From Bacillota bacterium (GTDB lineage: Bacteria; Bacillota_A; Clostridia; Clostridiales; Clostridiaceae), in NCBI GenBank assembly GCA_021837545.1, contig JAKBFR010000004.1:1-48535 (forward strand): a stretch of DNA of 48,535 nt, in the 5' to 3' direction. The first letter of the stretch is position 1, and each line of letters opens with the position of its first letter. The position numbers were made by a program, and so were the translations under genes. Positions 1 through 9,132 of the stretch are shown here, piece after piece. The notes under the pieces are model-generated. The model was given only the letters and a program-made list of their open reading frames with translations. It had not been told where the DNA came from and ran no database searches.

Positions 1-1660
1 TCTTTTCTGATCCAAATATTCTCATTAAATCATCTTCTAGTGAAATAAAGAATGTTGATTCACCTGGATCCCCTTGTCTACCAGAACGTCCTCTTAATTG
101 GTTGTCTATTCTTCTTGATTCATGTCTTTCAGTACCTATTATCTTAAGACCACCAACTTCAACTACACCTTCCCCAAGCTTAATATCCGTACCACGACCA
201 GCCATATTAGTAGCTATAGTAACCATGCCGAACTCTCCAGCATGACTTATAATTTCTGCTTCTTGTTCATGGAACTTTGCATTCAACACTTGATGTGGTA
301 CTCCCTTTTTCTTAAGCAGACTTGAAACAAGTTCTGATTTTTCAACACTTACTGTACCAACTAATATTGGTTGACCTTTTGCATGTATATTTTCTATTTC
401 TGATACAACAGCCTTAAATTTGCCCATTTCAGTGCTAAAAACTAAATCTGGATTATCTCTTCTAGCTACTGGTCTGTGTGTAGGAATAACAATAACATCT
501 AATCCATATATTTCTCTAAATTCATTTTCTTCTGTTAATGCTGTACCAGTCATACCGGCTAACTTTTTAAACATTCTGAAGTAATTTTGGAATGTAATAG
601 TTGCTAAAGTTTTAGATTCTCTTGCAATCTTTACGCCTTCTTTAGCTTCTATTGCTTGATGAAGACCATCAGAATATCTTCTACCTTCCATAAGTCTTCC
701 TGTAAATTCATCAACAATTATTACTTCTCCATCTTTAACCATGTAGTCTTTATCTTTTCTCATAGCAAAATTTCCCTTTAATGCTTGAGTTACGTAATGT
801 TGTAATTCTATATTTTCAGCATCAGCATAGTTTTCTATTTTGAATGTTGCTTCTGCTTTTCTAACACCTTCATCAGTTAACATTACTGCATTAGCTTTTT
901 CATCTCTTGTAAAATCTTTTTCTGCAACTAATTTCTTTGCAAAATAATCTGCAACCTTATAAAATTCAGTAGATTTTTCTCCTTGACCTGAAATTATAAG
1001 CGGAGTTCTAGCTTCATCAATTAAAATTGAGTCAACTTCATCGACTATAGCAAAATTTAGTCCTCTTTGAACTCTTTCTTGTTTATAAACAACCATATTA
1101 TCTCTTAAATAATCAAATCCAAACTCATTATTAGTTCCATAAGTAATATCTGCAGCATAAGCTTCTCTTCTTTGATCGTTATTTAAATCATGAATTATTA
1201 CTCCTGTAGTCAATCCTAAAAATCCATATAATTGACCCATTTCTTCTGATTGTGTTTTAGCAAGATAGTCATTTACCGTTACAACATGAACACCATCTTC
1301 ACTTAATCCATTTAAGTAAGCTGGTAATGTTGCAACAAGAGTCTTACCTTCACCTGTTTTCATTTCTGAAATTCTACCTTGATGAAGTACCATTCCTCCC
1401 ATAAGTTGTTCGTCAAAATGTCTCTTGTCGAATACTCTTACTGATGCTTCTCTTACAACAGCAAATGCTTCTGGTAAAATATCTTCTAATGTTTCACCAT
1501 TACTTAATCTTTCTCTAAATTCAGACGTTTTTGCTTTTAACTCTTCATCTGAAAGTTTTTGCAACGCTTCCTCTAAATCATTTATTTTTTGTATAGTAGG
1601 CTTAAGCCTTTTTACTTCTCTTTCACTATATGTTCCAAATACGGCATTTAATAGTCCCAT
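1..1660 (-). CDS. secA: Preprotein translocase ATPase SecA (N-terminal part, cut by window edge)
   Basis: SecA is the cytosolic motor that pushes unfolded preproteins through the SecYEG channel using ATP. The frame reads from an ATG at 1660 (protein start [10 protein letters not shown]), preceded by an AAGGATG ribosome site, to the window edge without a stop, giving about 553 residues of a protein normally about 800-840 long. Visible motifs are the Walker A region MKTGEGKT, the Walker B region [15 protein letters not shown], the helicase motif [13 protein letters not shown] and the arginine-rich [13 protein letters not shown]. The C-terminal part, including the usual zinc-binding tail, is outside the window. 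It lies downstream of hpf on the same strand, the usual clostridial order, but 351 bp of noncoding DNA separate them, so it probably has its own promoter. Confidence 0.97.
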   Translation of the reverse strand, partial: MGLLNAVFGTYSEREVKRLKPTIQKINDLEEALQKLSDEELKAKTSEFRERLSNGETLEDILPEAFAVVREASVRVFDKRHFDEQLMGGMVLHQGRISEMKTGEGKTLVATLPAYLNGLSEDGVHVVTVNDYLAKTQSEEMGQLYGFLGLTTGVIIHDLNNDQRREAYAADITYGTNNEFGFDYLRDNMVVYKQERVQRGLNFAIVDEVDSILIDEARTPLIISGQGEKSTEFYKVADYFAKKLVAEKDFTRDEKANAVMLTDEGVRKAEATFKIENYADAENIELQHYVTQALKGNFAMRKDKDYMVKDGEVIIVDEFTGRLMEGRRYSDGLHQAIEAKEGVKIARESKTLATITFQNYFRMFKKLAGMTGTALTEENEFREIYGLDVIVIPTHRPVARRDNPDLVFSTEMGKFKAVVSEIENIHAKGQPILVGTVSVEKSELVSSLLKKKGVPHQVLNAKFHEQEAEIISHAGEFGMVTIATNMAGRGTDIKLGEGVVEVGGLKIIGTERHESRRIDNQLRGRSGRQGDPGESTFFISLEDDLMRIFGSEK

Positions 1661-2011
1661 AATGTCATCCTTTCGAAATTCTATATTTCATATTAATTTC
1701 TAATACATCGTTTATTGATTCATAATTTATTTTATAAATCACGTATTTTTTAATTATATCATTTTAACTATCTATTTTTCAATAAAACTTACGATTTTTG
1801 TATTAAATCCTATATAAAACATTTAAATTTAATTATTTTTTAATATTTTAATCATAAATTATTAATAATACTTGCCAATTTTTCGATAAAACATACTCTT
1901 AACTTATTTTCACTTTAAAATAATATATTTTTCACTTGGGCATATGAAAAAATAACTGTCCAAATATGCAAGTTAAACATGCATATTGAACAGTTACTTT
2001 TTTAATATGTC
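1661..2011. other. AT-rich intergenic region between secA and hpf
   Basis: No gene is visible in these 351 bp. The part next to secA (about 1661-1935) is very AT-rich and must carry the secA promoter, but I cannot single out a convincing -35/-10 pair. The part next to hpf is a palindromic repeat at 1939-2011, listed separately. Confidence 0.6.
1939..2011. repeat. Palindromic MITE-like intergenic repeat, short form (copy A), probable hpf terminator
   Basis: The arms GGCATATGAAAAAATAACTG and the complement of CAGTTACTTTTTTAATATGTC face each other across a short centre that again contains ATATGCA/TGCATAT, so almost the whole element folds into one hairpin. It ends directly against the hpf stop codon. 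The arm consensus (GGCATaTtcAAAAAATAAC..GTC) recurs in at least five other intergenic places in this window. Because it sits at the 3' end of hpf it may also end that transcript. Confidence 0.7.
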
Positions 2012-2548
2012 TTATATAAAGTCTGGTTCTAATAAACCATAATCTCCATCTTTTCTTTTATAAATTACATTTACTTTGTTGCTATCTGCATCTTGATATA
2101 CAAAGAAATTATGTCCTAATAAATCCATTTGAAGAATTGCTTCTTCAGAATTCATCGGTTTAACTCCAAATTTCTTTACTCTAACTAATTGACCTTGTTC
2201 TTCTTCTTCTGATGATTTAAGGTCTATAGTATTTATTTCACCGAATCTTAATGATCCTCCATGTCTTCTTGATAATCTAGTTTTTTGCTTTCTAATTTGT
2301 CTTTCTAACTTATCTTCTACTAAATCTAACGACTTATACATATCTGATGTTGCTTCTTCTCCTCTTAATATGACCCCGTTAAATGGAATAGTAACTTCAA
2401 TTATGTGTCTATTTTTCTGAACACTCAATGTAGCTCTTGCTTCTATATTTGCTTCAAAATACTTTTCCAATTTACTTATCTTTTTTTGCACTATTTCCTT
2501 TAGTGCATCTGTTAATTCCATATTTTTTGCTATAACTGTTACTTTCAT
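2012..2548 (-). CDS. hpf: Long-form ribosome hibernation promoting factor HPF
   Basis: HPF (also called RaiA or YvyD) binds the 30S decoding region and, in its long form, dimerises ribosomes into inactive 100S particles during stationary phase and sporulation. The 178 residues match the long form. The N-terminal S30AE domain (about 1-110) starts MKVTVIAKNMELTDALKEIV. A charged linker (SSEEEEQG) follows, then a C-terminal dimerisation domain (about 120-178) with EEAILQMDLLGHNFFVYQD and the ending DGDYGLLEP. The start is an ATG preceded by GAGAGGGG. A sigma-A-like promoter is visible at 2611-2639, and the raiA RNA lies just upstream on the same strand. The downstream palindrome probably ends the transcript. 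Confidence 0.97.
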   Translation of the reverse strand: MKVTVIAKNMELTDALKEIVQKKISKLEKYFEANIEARATLSVQKNRHIIEVTIPFNGVILRGEEATSDMYKSLDLVEDKLERQIRKQKTRLSRRHGGSLRFGEINTIDLKSSEEEEQGQLVRVKKFGVKPMNSEEAILQMDLLGHNFFVYQDADSNKVNVIYKRKDGDYGLLEPDFI

Positions 2549-2610
2549 AAATTCCAGCCCCTCTCTACATGAAAAAGTTTTATTAAATTTAATATATTTA
2601 AGTTAATATT

Positions 2611-2639
2611 ATTCTATCACTTTTTCACAAAATTAACAA
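2611..2639 (-). promoter_or_regulatory. Candidate hpf promoter
   Basis: Read on the minus strand, TTGTTA and TAGAAT are separated by 17 bp, 63 bp upstream of the hpf start. The -10 overlaps a GAAT core that a sigma-H-type promoter would also need, but no AGGA -35 is present, so sigma-A is favoured. It lies downstream of the raiA RNA terminator, so it could give hpf its own transcript. Confidence 0.45.
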
Positions 2640-2672
2640 GACAATTATCAGTAAATTCTGATAATTTATCTC

Positions 2673-2706
2673 AAAAAAAATCTAATCCATACAATCATGA
2701 ATCAGA
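2673..2706 (-). terminator. Intrinsic terminator of the raiA RNA
   Basis: On the minus strand a 10-bp stem (TCTGATTCAT with ATGGATTAGA, two G-U pairs included) and loop GATTGT are followed at once by eight T residues. It lies about 40 nt after the closing helix of the raiA RNA and 125 nt before the hpf start, so it should separate the RNA from hpf. Confidence 0.8.
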
Positions 2707-2744
2707 TAAACTTTATGCTATTTAGTAGTTCATATAATTAAAGA

Positions 2745-2955
2745 GTAAAGCTAGTTGACCTGGTTTTTGCCCCCACACTCGCCTGCTGGAGTTTTTGCTA
2801 ATAGAAATTAATCCCTCACTACTAACCCTCTCAGTACTATACACTGGCAGGACTTACTTCTATACCGCACCATGCTCCTTAGACATTTTGTCTAAATTAC
2901 GTGGATCGTTTCGCCTGCGACTGGCATCGACTTTCAACCACAAACCTAGCTTTAC
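2745..2955 (-). ncRNA. raiA RNA: raiA-motif noncoding RNA
   Basis: The raiA motif is a large, highly structured RNA of Firmicutes and Actinobacteria, usually found next to the raiA/hpf gene. Disruption in C. acetobutylicum has been reported to impair sporulation and aggregation. Here it lies between comFC and hpf. The 5' GTAAAGCTAG pairs perfectly with the 3' CTAGCTTTAC to close a 211-nt domain. Inside are a conserved-looking purine-rich stretch (AGCAGGCGAGTGTGGGGGC) and stretches such as GATGCCAGTCGCAGGCG and TTAGACAAAATGTCTAA (a perfect hairpin), clearly more GC-rich than the surroundings. A terminator follows at 2673-2706. Identification rests on locus, size and recognised sequence, not on a covariance search. 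Confidence 0.88.
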
Positions 2956-2962
2956 ATTAATA

Positions 2963-3619
2963 TTATATATGACTTTTGGCTAAGGTCAATAGTTTTATCT
3001 CTTTTACTTCAAATTTTTTTAATAATTTATATGCTTCTTGAAGAGTTGCACCTGTAGTTACCACATCATCTATCAATATAATATTGTAATTTTTTACTTC
3101 TATTCCTTTTTTTATTTTGAATGCATCTTTTATATTTTCATATCTTTCATCTCTTTTTAATTTCTTTTGTTCCTTAGTTTCTCTTTGTTTAATCAATACA
3201 TCTAAAACTTCAATTGACAAATCTCTAGCTATCTTTTCCGCAATATATTGACACTGATTAAAACCTCTATTTTTTTTAGATTTCTTTGATAAAGGTATGT
3301 ATGTTATTATGTATTCTTTATACTTTAAATTTTTAGTTATATACTCTTCTAAAAATTCTGCTAGTATATCTCCTGCTGTAAAATTATTTTTGTATTTAAA
3401 TTTCAGTATTAAATCTTTTAATACTCCGCCATAGTATCCATAACTTATTACTTTATCTTGATGTACTTCATTTAAAATTTTAATACTATTTTTACAAGTA
3501 TTACATATCCCGAAACAATCATCTTCTTTGCATATAATACAATAATTTTCTCTTGGATATACTACTTCAAGTAACCCTTCCCATAACTTTCTTACAATTC
3601 CCGTAATCGTTTTTCCCAT
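2963..3619 (-). CDS. comFC: ComF family protein (phosphoribosyltransferase-like, ComFC)
   Basis: ComFC proteins act in natural transformation and DNA processing, with a role in handling incoming single-stranded DNA; biochemistry is incomplete. The 218 residues begin with a zinc-finger-like cysteine cluster (YCIICKEDDCFGICNTC, about residues 26-42) and end with a phosphoribosyltransferase fold carrying the PRPP motif IILIDDVVTTGATL. The central GFNQCQYIAEKIA motif is typical of the family. Its start overlaps the end of the ComFA-like gene by 28 bp, so the two are translationally coupled, as in Bacillus comF operons. The stop lies 7 bp before the raiA RNA domain, so RNA and comFC could share a transcript. 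Confidence 0.93.
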   Translation of the reverse strand: MGKTITGIVRKLWEGLLEVVYPRENYCIICKEDDCFGICNTCKNSIKILNEVHQDKVISYGYYGGVLKDLILKFKYKNNFTAGDILAEFLEEYITKNLKYKEYIITYIPLSKKSKKNRGFNQCQYIAEKIARDLSIEVLDVLIKQRETKEQKKLKRDERYENIKDAFKIKKGIEVKNYNIILIDDVVTTGATLQEAYKLLKKFEVKEIKLLTLAKSHI

Positions 3620-4608
3620 ACTCTTTTATTGAAATTTCTTGCCATATTTTTTGCCTTATCCATGTCTTCTGATATATCATTTGATACTAAAAGTACTTCT
3701 GGTAGTTTTGAATTTATATTTCTTATTTGACCACATACATATAGAATCTTTTTGTAATTATATCTTTCATTATCAGAAAACATTATTACGCTATCGTCAA
3801 TATAACAATATTCAAGTAACTCCTCTATTTTATTAGTTATTATAAATATTGCCTTATCTTTATATTTTGATACTCTTTCGCATCTTTTTATTTCATCACT
3901 TTTGGAAACTTTTATTATTTTAACTTCTGAAAGCTTTAACTTGTTAGCAAAATAATCATAAACTATATCGAGTTTTTCTTTATCAGGTACGTAAATAGCT
4001 ACTTTATGATTATTTTCTTTAAACCATTTGAGATAATCATAAAGAGTGTATGGAATATCTACATTTAAATCTATCCTAGTTGTTAATATCCTAGGCTCTA
4101 CAAAAGGTTTTTTGTAGTTATATGCTGCAAGTTCAAACTTTTCACCAACTAATGCCATTTTCTCTATGCTGTATAATAAAACTCTTTCTCCTAAACTTGC
4201 ACAAATCTCTAATCCATCTCTTACATTTAGACTACTTAAATTTGAAAAATATGTTATATCATCAAAAATCACTATATCATATTGCCCATCAAGTTTTGTT
4301 AAATTGTCATGATGTATAAATGCTAAATTAGTGGTTGAAACTCCTTTTTCAATATATGAGTGCGTTATGTCTGAATTAAGTTCTCTTATTATATTAATTA
4401 ATTCTCTATTCTCTGCATTTTTTCCCCAGACATATAGTACTTTTCCATTATTTTGAGCAATATAACTTATTATATTTGAAAAAACACAAGGTGTATTAAA
4501 CGGAACTGTGATTATTGTTAAAAATTTAATATTTTTTTTATACCAATAATCTATTTTATCATATGCATACTTTAAGTCCTCTTGAGTCACTTTGCATACA
4601 TCTCCCAT
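3592..4608 (-). CDS. ComFA-like helicase-related protein lacking a Walker A motif
   Basis: This 338-residue protein holds the comFA position directly before comFC and overlaps it. ComFA in Bacillus (about 460 residues) is a DEAD-type ATPase that drives DNA uptake. Here the general layout is kept: an N-terminal RecA-like region with a Walker-B-like VIFDDITYF (about residue 112-120) and a C-terminal region resembling helicase domain 2. There is no GxGKT P-loop: the expected site reads ITVPFNTPCVFSNII. The DEAD box is replaced by DDIT and the N-terminal zinc-binding part is absent. ATP hydrolysis is therefore doubtful. The ATG start follows AAAGGAGA with proper spacing and the frame is intact, so it is expressed and probably retained for a non-ATPase role. 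Assignment to ComFA rests mainly on context and fold-like patterns. Confidence 0.75.
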   Translation of the reverse strand: MGDVCKVTQEDLKYAYDKIDYWYKKNIKFLTIITVPFNTPCVFSNIISYIAQNNGKVLYVWGKNAENRELINIIRELNSDITHSYIEKGVSTTNLAFIHHDNLTKLDGQYDIVIFDDITYFSNLSSLNVRDGLEICASLGERVLLYSIEKMALVGEKFELAAYNYKKPFVEPRILTTRIDLNVDIPYTLYDYLKWFKENNHKVAIYVPDKEKLDIVYDYFANKLKLSEVKIIKVSKSDEIKRCERVSKYKDKAIFIITNKIEELLEYCYIDDSVIMFSDNERYNYKKILYVCGQIRNINSKLPEVLLVSNDISEDMDKAKNMARNFNKRVWEKRLREL

Positions 4609-4624
4609 ACATCTATCTCCTTTC

Positions 4625-4783
4625 TTTATTATGAAACTCGACTCCTTTTAGTCGCTGAGTAAGTGATTCACACAAAATCATAGATTTTGGTTCTCTACTT
4701 ATGAAACTCGACTCCTTTCAGTCGCTGAGTACTCATAGAGTAAGCGACCATGATCAAATCATAGATTTGGACTCTCACTTATC
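4625..4783. repeat. Tandem composite intergenic repeat
   Basis: Two related units follow one another: each holds TATGAAACTCGACTCCTTT, AGTCGCTGAGTA and AAATCATAGATTT followed by GG(T/A)(T/C)TCTC. The second also holds AGAGTAAGCGACCATGATC. The same pieces recur in the opposite orientation at 30822-31031. The block fills the gap between recD2 and the ComFA-like gene. No coding function is visible. Confidence 0.75.
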
Positions 4784-7008
4784 TAATTAAATTCATCTTT
4801 AGTTATTATATCTCTAATTCTATGTTTTAAAGCTGAATATCGTTCTATACTATTTGTATTATTAATCATATACATTAATGCTTTTTGAAATCCAACCACA
4901 ACTACCAACTGTTTTGCCCTTGTGATTCCTGTATAAAGTAAATTACGATTCATTAGAAAAGGCGATCCCATAAATACAGGAATAATTACAACTTTAAATT
5001 CACTTCCTTGACTCTTGTGGATTGTAGTTGCATATGCAAGATCTAATTCATCTAGAAAGTTAAAATCATAAACAATTTTTCTTTCATCATCAAATATAAT
5101 TGTTAAAGCTTTTCTTTCTTCATCGATACTCTCAATAAAACCTAAATCGCCATTAAAGACTCCAGCACCTTCACTTTCTCCAAACCCATTTACTCTAACC
5201 CACTTTAAAGTATAATTATTCTTTGTTTGCATAACTTTGTCTCCTTCTCTAAATAATATATCTCGAGAAGTTTTTTCTTTTTTATCTTTTGATGGTGAAT
5301 TAAATATTTCTTGAAGCCTAATGTTCAAATTATTAACTCCAAGTATTCCCTTTCTCATGGGAGTTAACACTTGCATATCTCTCAGTATATCCCAAGATTT
5401 ATTAAACGTAGGAAGTCTTCTATTCATTAAATCTATTATAGTATTTAAAATTTCATCCTGATTATTTTCATTAATAAAAAAGAAATCTTTGTCTTTTTGA
5501 TTTAGTAATGGCATTTGACCTTCATTAATCCTATGTGCATTTATAACAATTAAACTTTCTGCACCTTGCCTAAATATTTCTTTTAATCTTACTACTTTTA
5601 TATATTCACTCTCTATAAGGTCTTTCAATACATTTCCTGGCCCAACAGATGGCAATTGATCAACATCTCCAACAATTATAAGTCTCGTGCCTAAATTAAT
5701 TGCTTTAAGTAAATTTTGCATTAACATTATATCAATCATAGATGCTTCATCAATTATTATTACATCACAATCTAATGGTGATGATTCCCCCTTTTCAAAA
5801 ACTGATTCATCCTCTTCTGAAACGCCCATTTCTAAAAGTCTATGTATTGTTTTTGCCTCTCTCCCAGTAGATTCCGTCATTCTTTTAGCTGCTCTTCCAG
5901 TTGGAGCTCCCAGTATTACTTTCATACCATTATTTTCGTAGATATGAATTATAGCCTTTATAATTGTAGTCTTACCTGTGCCAGGGCCACCTGTTATTAT
6001 TTCTATACCGTTATTAAATGCTCCAATAATTGCCTCTCTTTGAGACTCTGCAAACTGTATTTTCTGATCCTTTTCAAAAACATCAATTTCAAAATCAACA
6101 TCTGAATTTATTGTTTGTATTTGCTGTAATCCCAAAGTAATTATTTTACTAGTTACTCCAAGTTCACAATAATAATATTGAAGTAAAAATCCAATTTCAA
6201 CATCATTTATTTTTTCAATAATTATTTTCTGTTGTGCTGCCATATCATATATATTTTTTTCAATTAATTCTTTAGATATTAATAAATTTTTTTCACATTC
6301 TTCTATTATATTATTTTTAGGCATAAATGTATTTCCAGCAGCACAAAACTGATTCATTACATACTTAATTGCACTTTGAATTCTAAATTCAGAATTATTT
6401 TCAATTCCAATACTCATGGCAATTCTATCTGCTGTTTTAAATCCAATACCTGAAATTTCATCACATAATATATAAGGATTATCTGATACTATTTGTCTTG
6501 CATTTGGTCCAAATTTCTTATAAATCTTAACACATTGATTATTAGTCATTCCATGTTTATGAAAATATAAAATTATATCTTTTAACCCTTGTTGTTCTAT
6601 ATAAGACTCATATATAATTTGAAACTTTTTTTCTCCTATACCTTCTATCTCCGTAAGCCTTTCAATATTATTTTCCATTATATCTAAAGTTTCAGCGCCA
6701 AACTTTTCTATTATCTTCTTAGCAGTAACAGGTCCAATTCCATGTATTATTCCTGCACTTAAATATTTTTCTATTCCATCTAATGAATTTGGAAGAAGCT
6801 CTTCATAATCTTGAATATTAAATTGATTGCCAAATTGCTTATGTACTGTCCAGTATCCTGTTAACTTTACATTTTGACCTTCCTTCATAAAAGGAACTGT
6901 GCCTACAGCACTAACCAACTCTTTTTCATTTCTAATTTTACAAACTACATAACCAGTATCTTCACTTTTAAAAACAATGTTCTCAACAAAACCATTTAGA
7001 ACTTCCAT
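4783..7008 (-). CDS. recD2: RecD2-type 5'-3' DNA helicase (ATP-dependent RecD-like)
   Basis: RecD2 is a superfamily 1B helicase of bacteria that lack RecBCD, involved in replication-fork progress and mismatch or break repair. The 741 residues match the usual length. The N-terminal OB-like domain (about 1-75) is followed by helix-hairpin-helix repeats (GIIHGIGPVTAKKII near 86-100, EGIGEKKFQIIY near 122-133 and SGIGFKTADRIA near 186-197). The core has Walker A GGPGTGKTT (340-348), DEAS (420-423), a QLPSVGPG motif III and the C-terminal UvrD-like ATTIHKSQGSEF and LLYTGITRAK. The ATG start follows TTGGAGAGA. It appears to be a single-gene unit: composite repeats lie downstream and an AT-rich gap separates it from metK. 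Confidence 0.96.
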   Translation of the reverse strand: MEVLNGFVENIVFKSEDTGYVVCKIRNEKELVSAVGTVPFMKEGQNVKLTGYWTVHKQFGNQFNIQDYEELLPNSLDGIEKYLSAGIIHGIGPVTAKKIIEKFGAETLDIMENNIERLTEIEGIGEKKFQIIYESYIEQQGLKDIILYFHKHGMTNNQCVKIYKKFGPNARQIVSDNPYILCDEISGIGFKTADRIAMSIGIENNSEFRIQSAIKYVMNQFCAAGNTFMPKNNIIEECEKNLLISKELIEKNIYDMAAQQKIIIEKINDVEIGFLLQYYYCELGVTSKIITLGLQQIQTINSDVDFEIDVFEKDQKIQFAESQREAIIGAFNNGIEIITGGPGTGKTTIIKAIIHIYENNGMKVILGAPTGRAAKRMTESTGREAKTIHRLLEMGVSEEDESVFEKGESSPLDCDVIIIDEASMIDIMLMQNLLKAINLGTRLIIVGDVDQLPSVGPGNVLKDLIESEYIKVVRLKEIFRQGAESLIVINAHRINEGQMPLLNQKDKDFFFINENNQDEILNTIIDLMNRRLPTFNKSWDILRDMQVLTPMRKGILGVNNLNIRLQEIFNSPSKDKKEKTSRDILFREGDKVMQTKNNYTLKWVRVNGFGESEGAGVFNGDLGFIESIDEERKALTIIFDDERKIVYDFNFLDELDLAYATTIHKSQGSEFKVVIIPVFMGSPFLMNRNLLYTGITRAKQLVVVVGFQKALMYMINNTNSIERYSALKHRIRDIITKDEFN

Positions 7009-7216
7009 AGAATCTCTCCAAATCTTTTACATAATATTTATCTTAAATTTCTAACAATAAAATTTAATTTTTCAAATTTTACTTTTATTTTTTAATTATA
7101 TCATAATACGCTCTATAATAATCTTAAATTGACTATTGGTTATTGACAATTATTTTCGTATAATTAGTTACTTTATCTTAGGTAATTGTAATTATATAAA
7201 TTCTTAATACTAAAAT

Positions 7217-7247
7217 AAGCTGTCCCAAAATAAATTTGAGACAGCTT
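7217..7247 (-). terminator. metK terminator
   Basis: An inverted repeat AAGCTGTCTCAAA / TTTGGGACAGCTT (minus strand) with a short loop lies 11 bp after the metK stop and is followed by ATTTTA. The T tract is short, so termination may be partial. Confidence 0.7.
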
Positions 7248-7257
7248 ACATATCATA

Positions 7258-8433
7258 CTATAAGTATTTTTTTATTTCTTGTACTTTGTTTAATTGCTCC
7301 CATGGTAAATTAAGATCATTTCTTCCAAAATGTCCATAAGCAGCTGTTTGTTTGTAGATCGGTCTTCTTAAGTCAAGATCTCTAATTATAGCTCCTGGTC
7401 TCAAATCAAATACTTTTTCTACTATTTGAACAATCTTATCTTCATCTACTTTTCCTGTCCCAAAAGTTTCTACTTCAATTGAAACTGGCTTTGCAACACC
7501 TATTGCATATGCTAGTTGAATTTCTAACTTATCTGCAATACCCGCAGCAACTAAATTCTTAGCTACCCATCTTGCAGCATATGCAGCTGATCTATCTACC
7601 TTTGTTGGATCTTTCCCTGAGAAAGCTCCACCGCCATGTCTACCATATCCACCATATGTATCAACTATTATCTTTCTTCCTGTTAATCCTGAATCTCCTT
7701 GAGGCCCTCCAACAACAAATCTTCCTGTTGGATTTATAAAATATTTAGTTTCACTATCTAATAATTCCGCTGGTACAACTGCTTGAATTACATATTTTTT
7801 TAGATCTTCTTGAATTTGTTCTAAAGTAACTTTTTCATCATGTTGTGTAGATATTACAATAGTATCAATTCTCTTTGGCTTATTATCTTCATATTCAACA
7901 GTAACTTGAGTTTTACCGTCTGGTCTTAAATAACTTAATATATTGTTCTTTCTCACTTCTGTAAGCCTTCTTGATAACTTATGAGCCATAAATATTGGAA
8001 GTGGCATAAATTCTTCTGTTTCATTAGTTGCAAAACCAAACATCATACCTTGATCTCCAGCTCCAACTGCTTCAACATCATCTTTTTCACCTTTTCTAGA
8101 TTCAAAAGCTTCATTTACACCCATAGCAATATCTGCTGATTGTTCATCTATTGCTGTAATAACTGAACAAGTATCACAGTCAAATCCAAACTTCGCTCTA
8201 TCATATCCAATTTCTCTTACAGTTTCTCTAACTACTTTAGGAATATCAACATAACAATTCGTTGTTATTTCTCCCATTACCATAACCATACCTGTAGTTG
8301 TACATGTTTCACAGGCAACTCTAGCAAGTGGATCTCTTGCTAAAATGGCATCTAAAATACCATCTGAAATTTGGTCACACATCTTATCTGGATGACCTTC
8401 TGTAACTGATTCTGAAGTAAATAATCGTTTCAT
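7258..8433 (-). CDS. metK: S-adenosylmethionine synthetase
   Basis: MetK makes S-adenosylmethionine from methionine and ATP, releasing phosphate and pyrophosphate. The 391 residues are full length. Signature motifs are present: the ATP-contact [13 protein letters not shown] (His14, Asp16), [12 protein letters not shown] and the phosphate-binding [16 protein letters not shown]. The ATG follows GAGGGGAGAAAA-type ribosome-binding sequence. The gene is preceded by a SAM-I riboswitch with its own terminator (8617-8758) and a strong sigma-A promoter (8783-8811), so synthesis of the enzyme should be shut down by its product. A terminator follows, so the gene is a single transcription unit. Confidence 0.99.
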   Translation of the reverse strand: MKRLFTSESVTEGHPDKMCDQISDGILDAILARDPLARVACETCTTTGMVMVMGEITTNCYVDIPKVVRETVREIGYDRAKFGFDCDTCSVITAIDEQSADIAMGVNEAFESRKGEKDDVEAVGAGDQGMMFGFATNETEEFMPLPIFMAHKLSRRLTEVRKNNILSYLRPDGKTQVTVEYEDNKPKRIDTIVISTQHDEKVTLEQIQEDLKKYVIQAVVPAELLDSETKYFINPTGRFVVGGPQGDSGLTGRKIIVDTYGGYGRHGGGAFSGKDPTKVDRSAAYAARWVAKNLVAAGIADKLEIQLAYAIGVAKPVSIEVETFGTGKVDEDKIVQIVEKVFDLRPGAIIRDLDLRRPIYKQTAAYGHFGRNDLNLPWEQLNKVQEIKKYL

Positions 8434-8616
8434 ACTTTTTTCTCCCCTCGACTTAACTCTTTATCAATTTTTTAATACATTTATTGTCTCTTATTAAAAG
8501 ATATATCCTTAATTAAATGCTCTATTATTATAAATTTATACATGTGTTATTAATCTTTTGTAATTTCCACTGTTTGTTCACAATTCAAGTCTGTATAAAC
8601 TTATACATAGAAATAA

Positions 8617-8642
8617 AAAAAACCCTTCAATAAGAAGAGCGC
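8617..8642 (-). terminator. Riboswitch expression-platform terminator upstream of metK
   Basis: On the minus strand, GCTCTTC-TTATT-GAAGGGT (wobbles included) is followed by TTTTTTTT. It lies just after the SAM-I aptamer and before metK, so transcription can be ended when the aptamer is occupied. Confidence 0.75.
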
Positions 8643-8654
8643 GATTTTAATAAT

Positions 8655-8758
8655 CCTTTTCTTATCTCGTAGAAATATATCTACAGGAATTGGCACCTTA
8701 TATAATACAGGTTGCCGGGTTTCATAGGGCCCTTTCTCTCCACCTCTCTTGATAAGAG
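8655..8758 (-). promoter_or_regulatory. SAM-I (S-box) riboswitch aptamer
   Basis: The minus strand carries the S-box landmarks in order: CTTATCAAGAGAGGTGGAGA, then GGGCCCTATGAAACCCGGCA, ACC and AAGGTGCCAATTCC, closing with GATAAG, which pairs with the initial CTTATC (helix P1). The AGAGAGGTGGAG and GAAACCCGGCAACC stretches are the conserved core of this class, which senses S-adenosylmethionine. Its position directly ahead of metK agrees. Confidence 0.95.
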
Positions 8759-8782
8759 TTACATAATTTAATTTTCAAAAAT

Positions 8783-8811
8783 ATTTTATCATATCATTTA
8801 TAATTAGTCAA
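8783..8811 (-). promoter_or_regulatory. metK promoter (sigma-A type)
   Basis: On the minus strand TTGACT and TAAAAT are 17 bp apart, about 25 bp upstream of the riboswitch helix P1, which fits initiation just before the aptamer. Confidence 0.75.
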
Positions 8812-8856
8812 TGTTACAATAAAATTTTTTTATTGTTTTATTCTTTAAATAAATAA

Positions 8857-8884
8857 AAAAGAATAAACTAAGTTTATTCTTTTT
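8857..8884 (-). terminator. tRNA operon terminator
   Basis: On the minus strand the hairpin AAGAATAAACT/AGTTTATTCTT is followed by TTTTTTATTT. It lies directly after the CCA end of the last tRNA-Tyr, so it ends the seven-tRNA transcript. Confidence 0.8.
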
Positions 8885-8886
8885 TT

Positions 8887-8970
8887 TGGTGGAGGAAGAT
8901 GGATTCGAACCATCGAAACTAACGTAACAGATTTACAGTCTGCCCCCTTTGGCCACTCGGGAACTCCTCC
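8887..8970 (-). tRNA. tRNA-Tyr (anticodon GTA), copy 1
   Basis: An 84-nt cloverleaf with encoded CCA. The acceptor stem GGAGGAG pairs with the 3' end, the anticodon stem-loop holds CAGACTGTAAATCTG (GTA), there is a long variable arm as expected for Tyr, and the T-arm reads GGTTCGAATCC. It is the last gene of the tRNA transcript. Confidence 0.97.
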
Positions 8971-9029
8971 ATATTCATTTTTAATTATAATACAAGTTTT
9001 AAATTATTTATTTTCTTGCATTATTTTAC

Positions 9030-9104
9030 TGGAGCTGGCAATAGGAATCGAACCTACAACCTGCTGATTACAAGTCAGCTGCTCTACCGTTGAGCCATGC
9101 CAGC
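9030..9104 (-). tRNA. tRNA-Thr (anticodon TGT), copy 1
   Basis: A 75-nt cloverleaf with encoded CCA: acceptor GCTGGCA, D-arm GCTCAACGGTAGAGC, anticodon arm GCTGACTTGTAATCAGC (TGT) and T-arm AGGTTCGATTCCT. Identical at all paired positions to the second copy at 9499-9573. Confidence 0.97.
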
Positions 9105-9132
9105 ATATAGATTGTATAATTATTTTTTATAA

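Noticed and set aside
2795..2983. 62-residue plus-strand reading frame
   Set aside because: It lies antisense to the raiA RNA and the comFC end, with no ribosome site; the RNA explains the region.
3592..4608. Treating the ComFA-like gene as a pseudogene
   Set aside because: The frame is intact, the start has a good ribosome site, and the overlap with comFC is kept; loss of the P-loop alone does not show decay.
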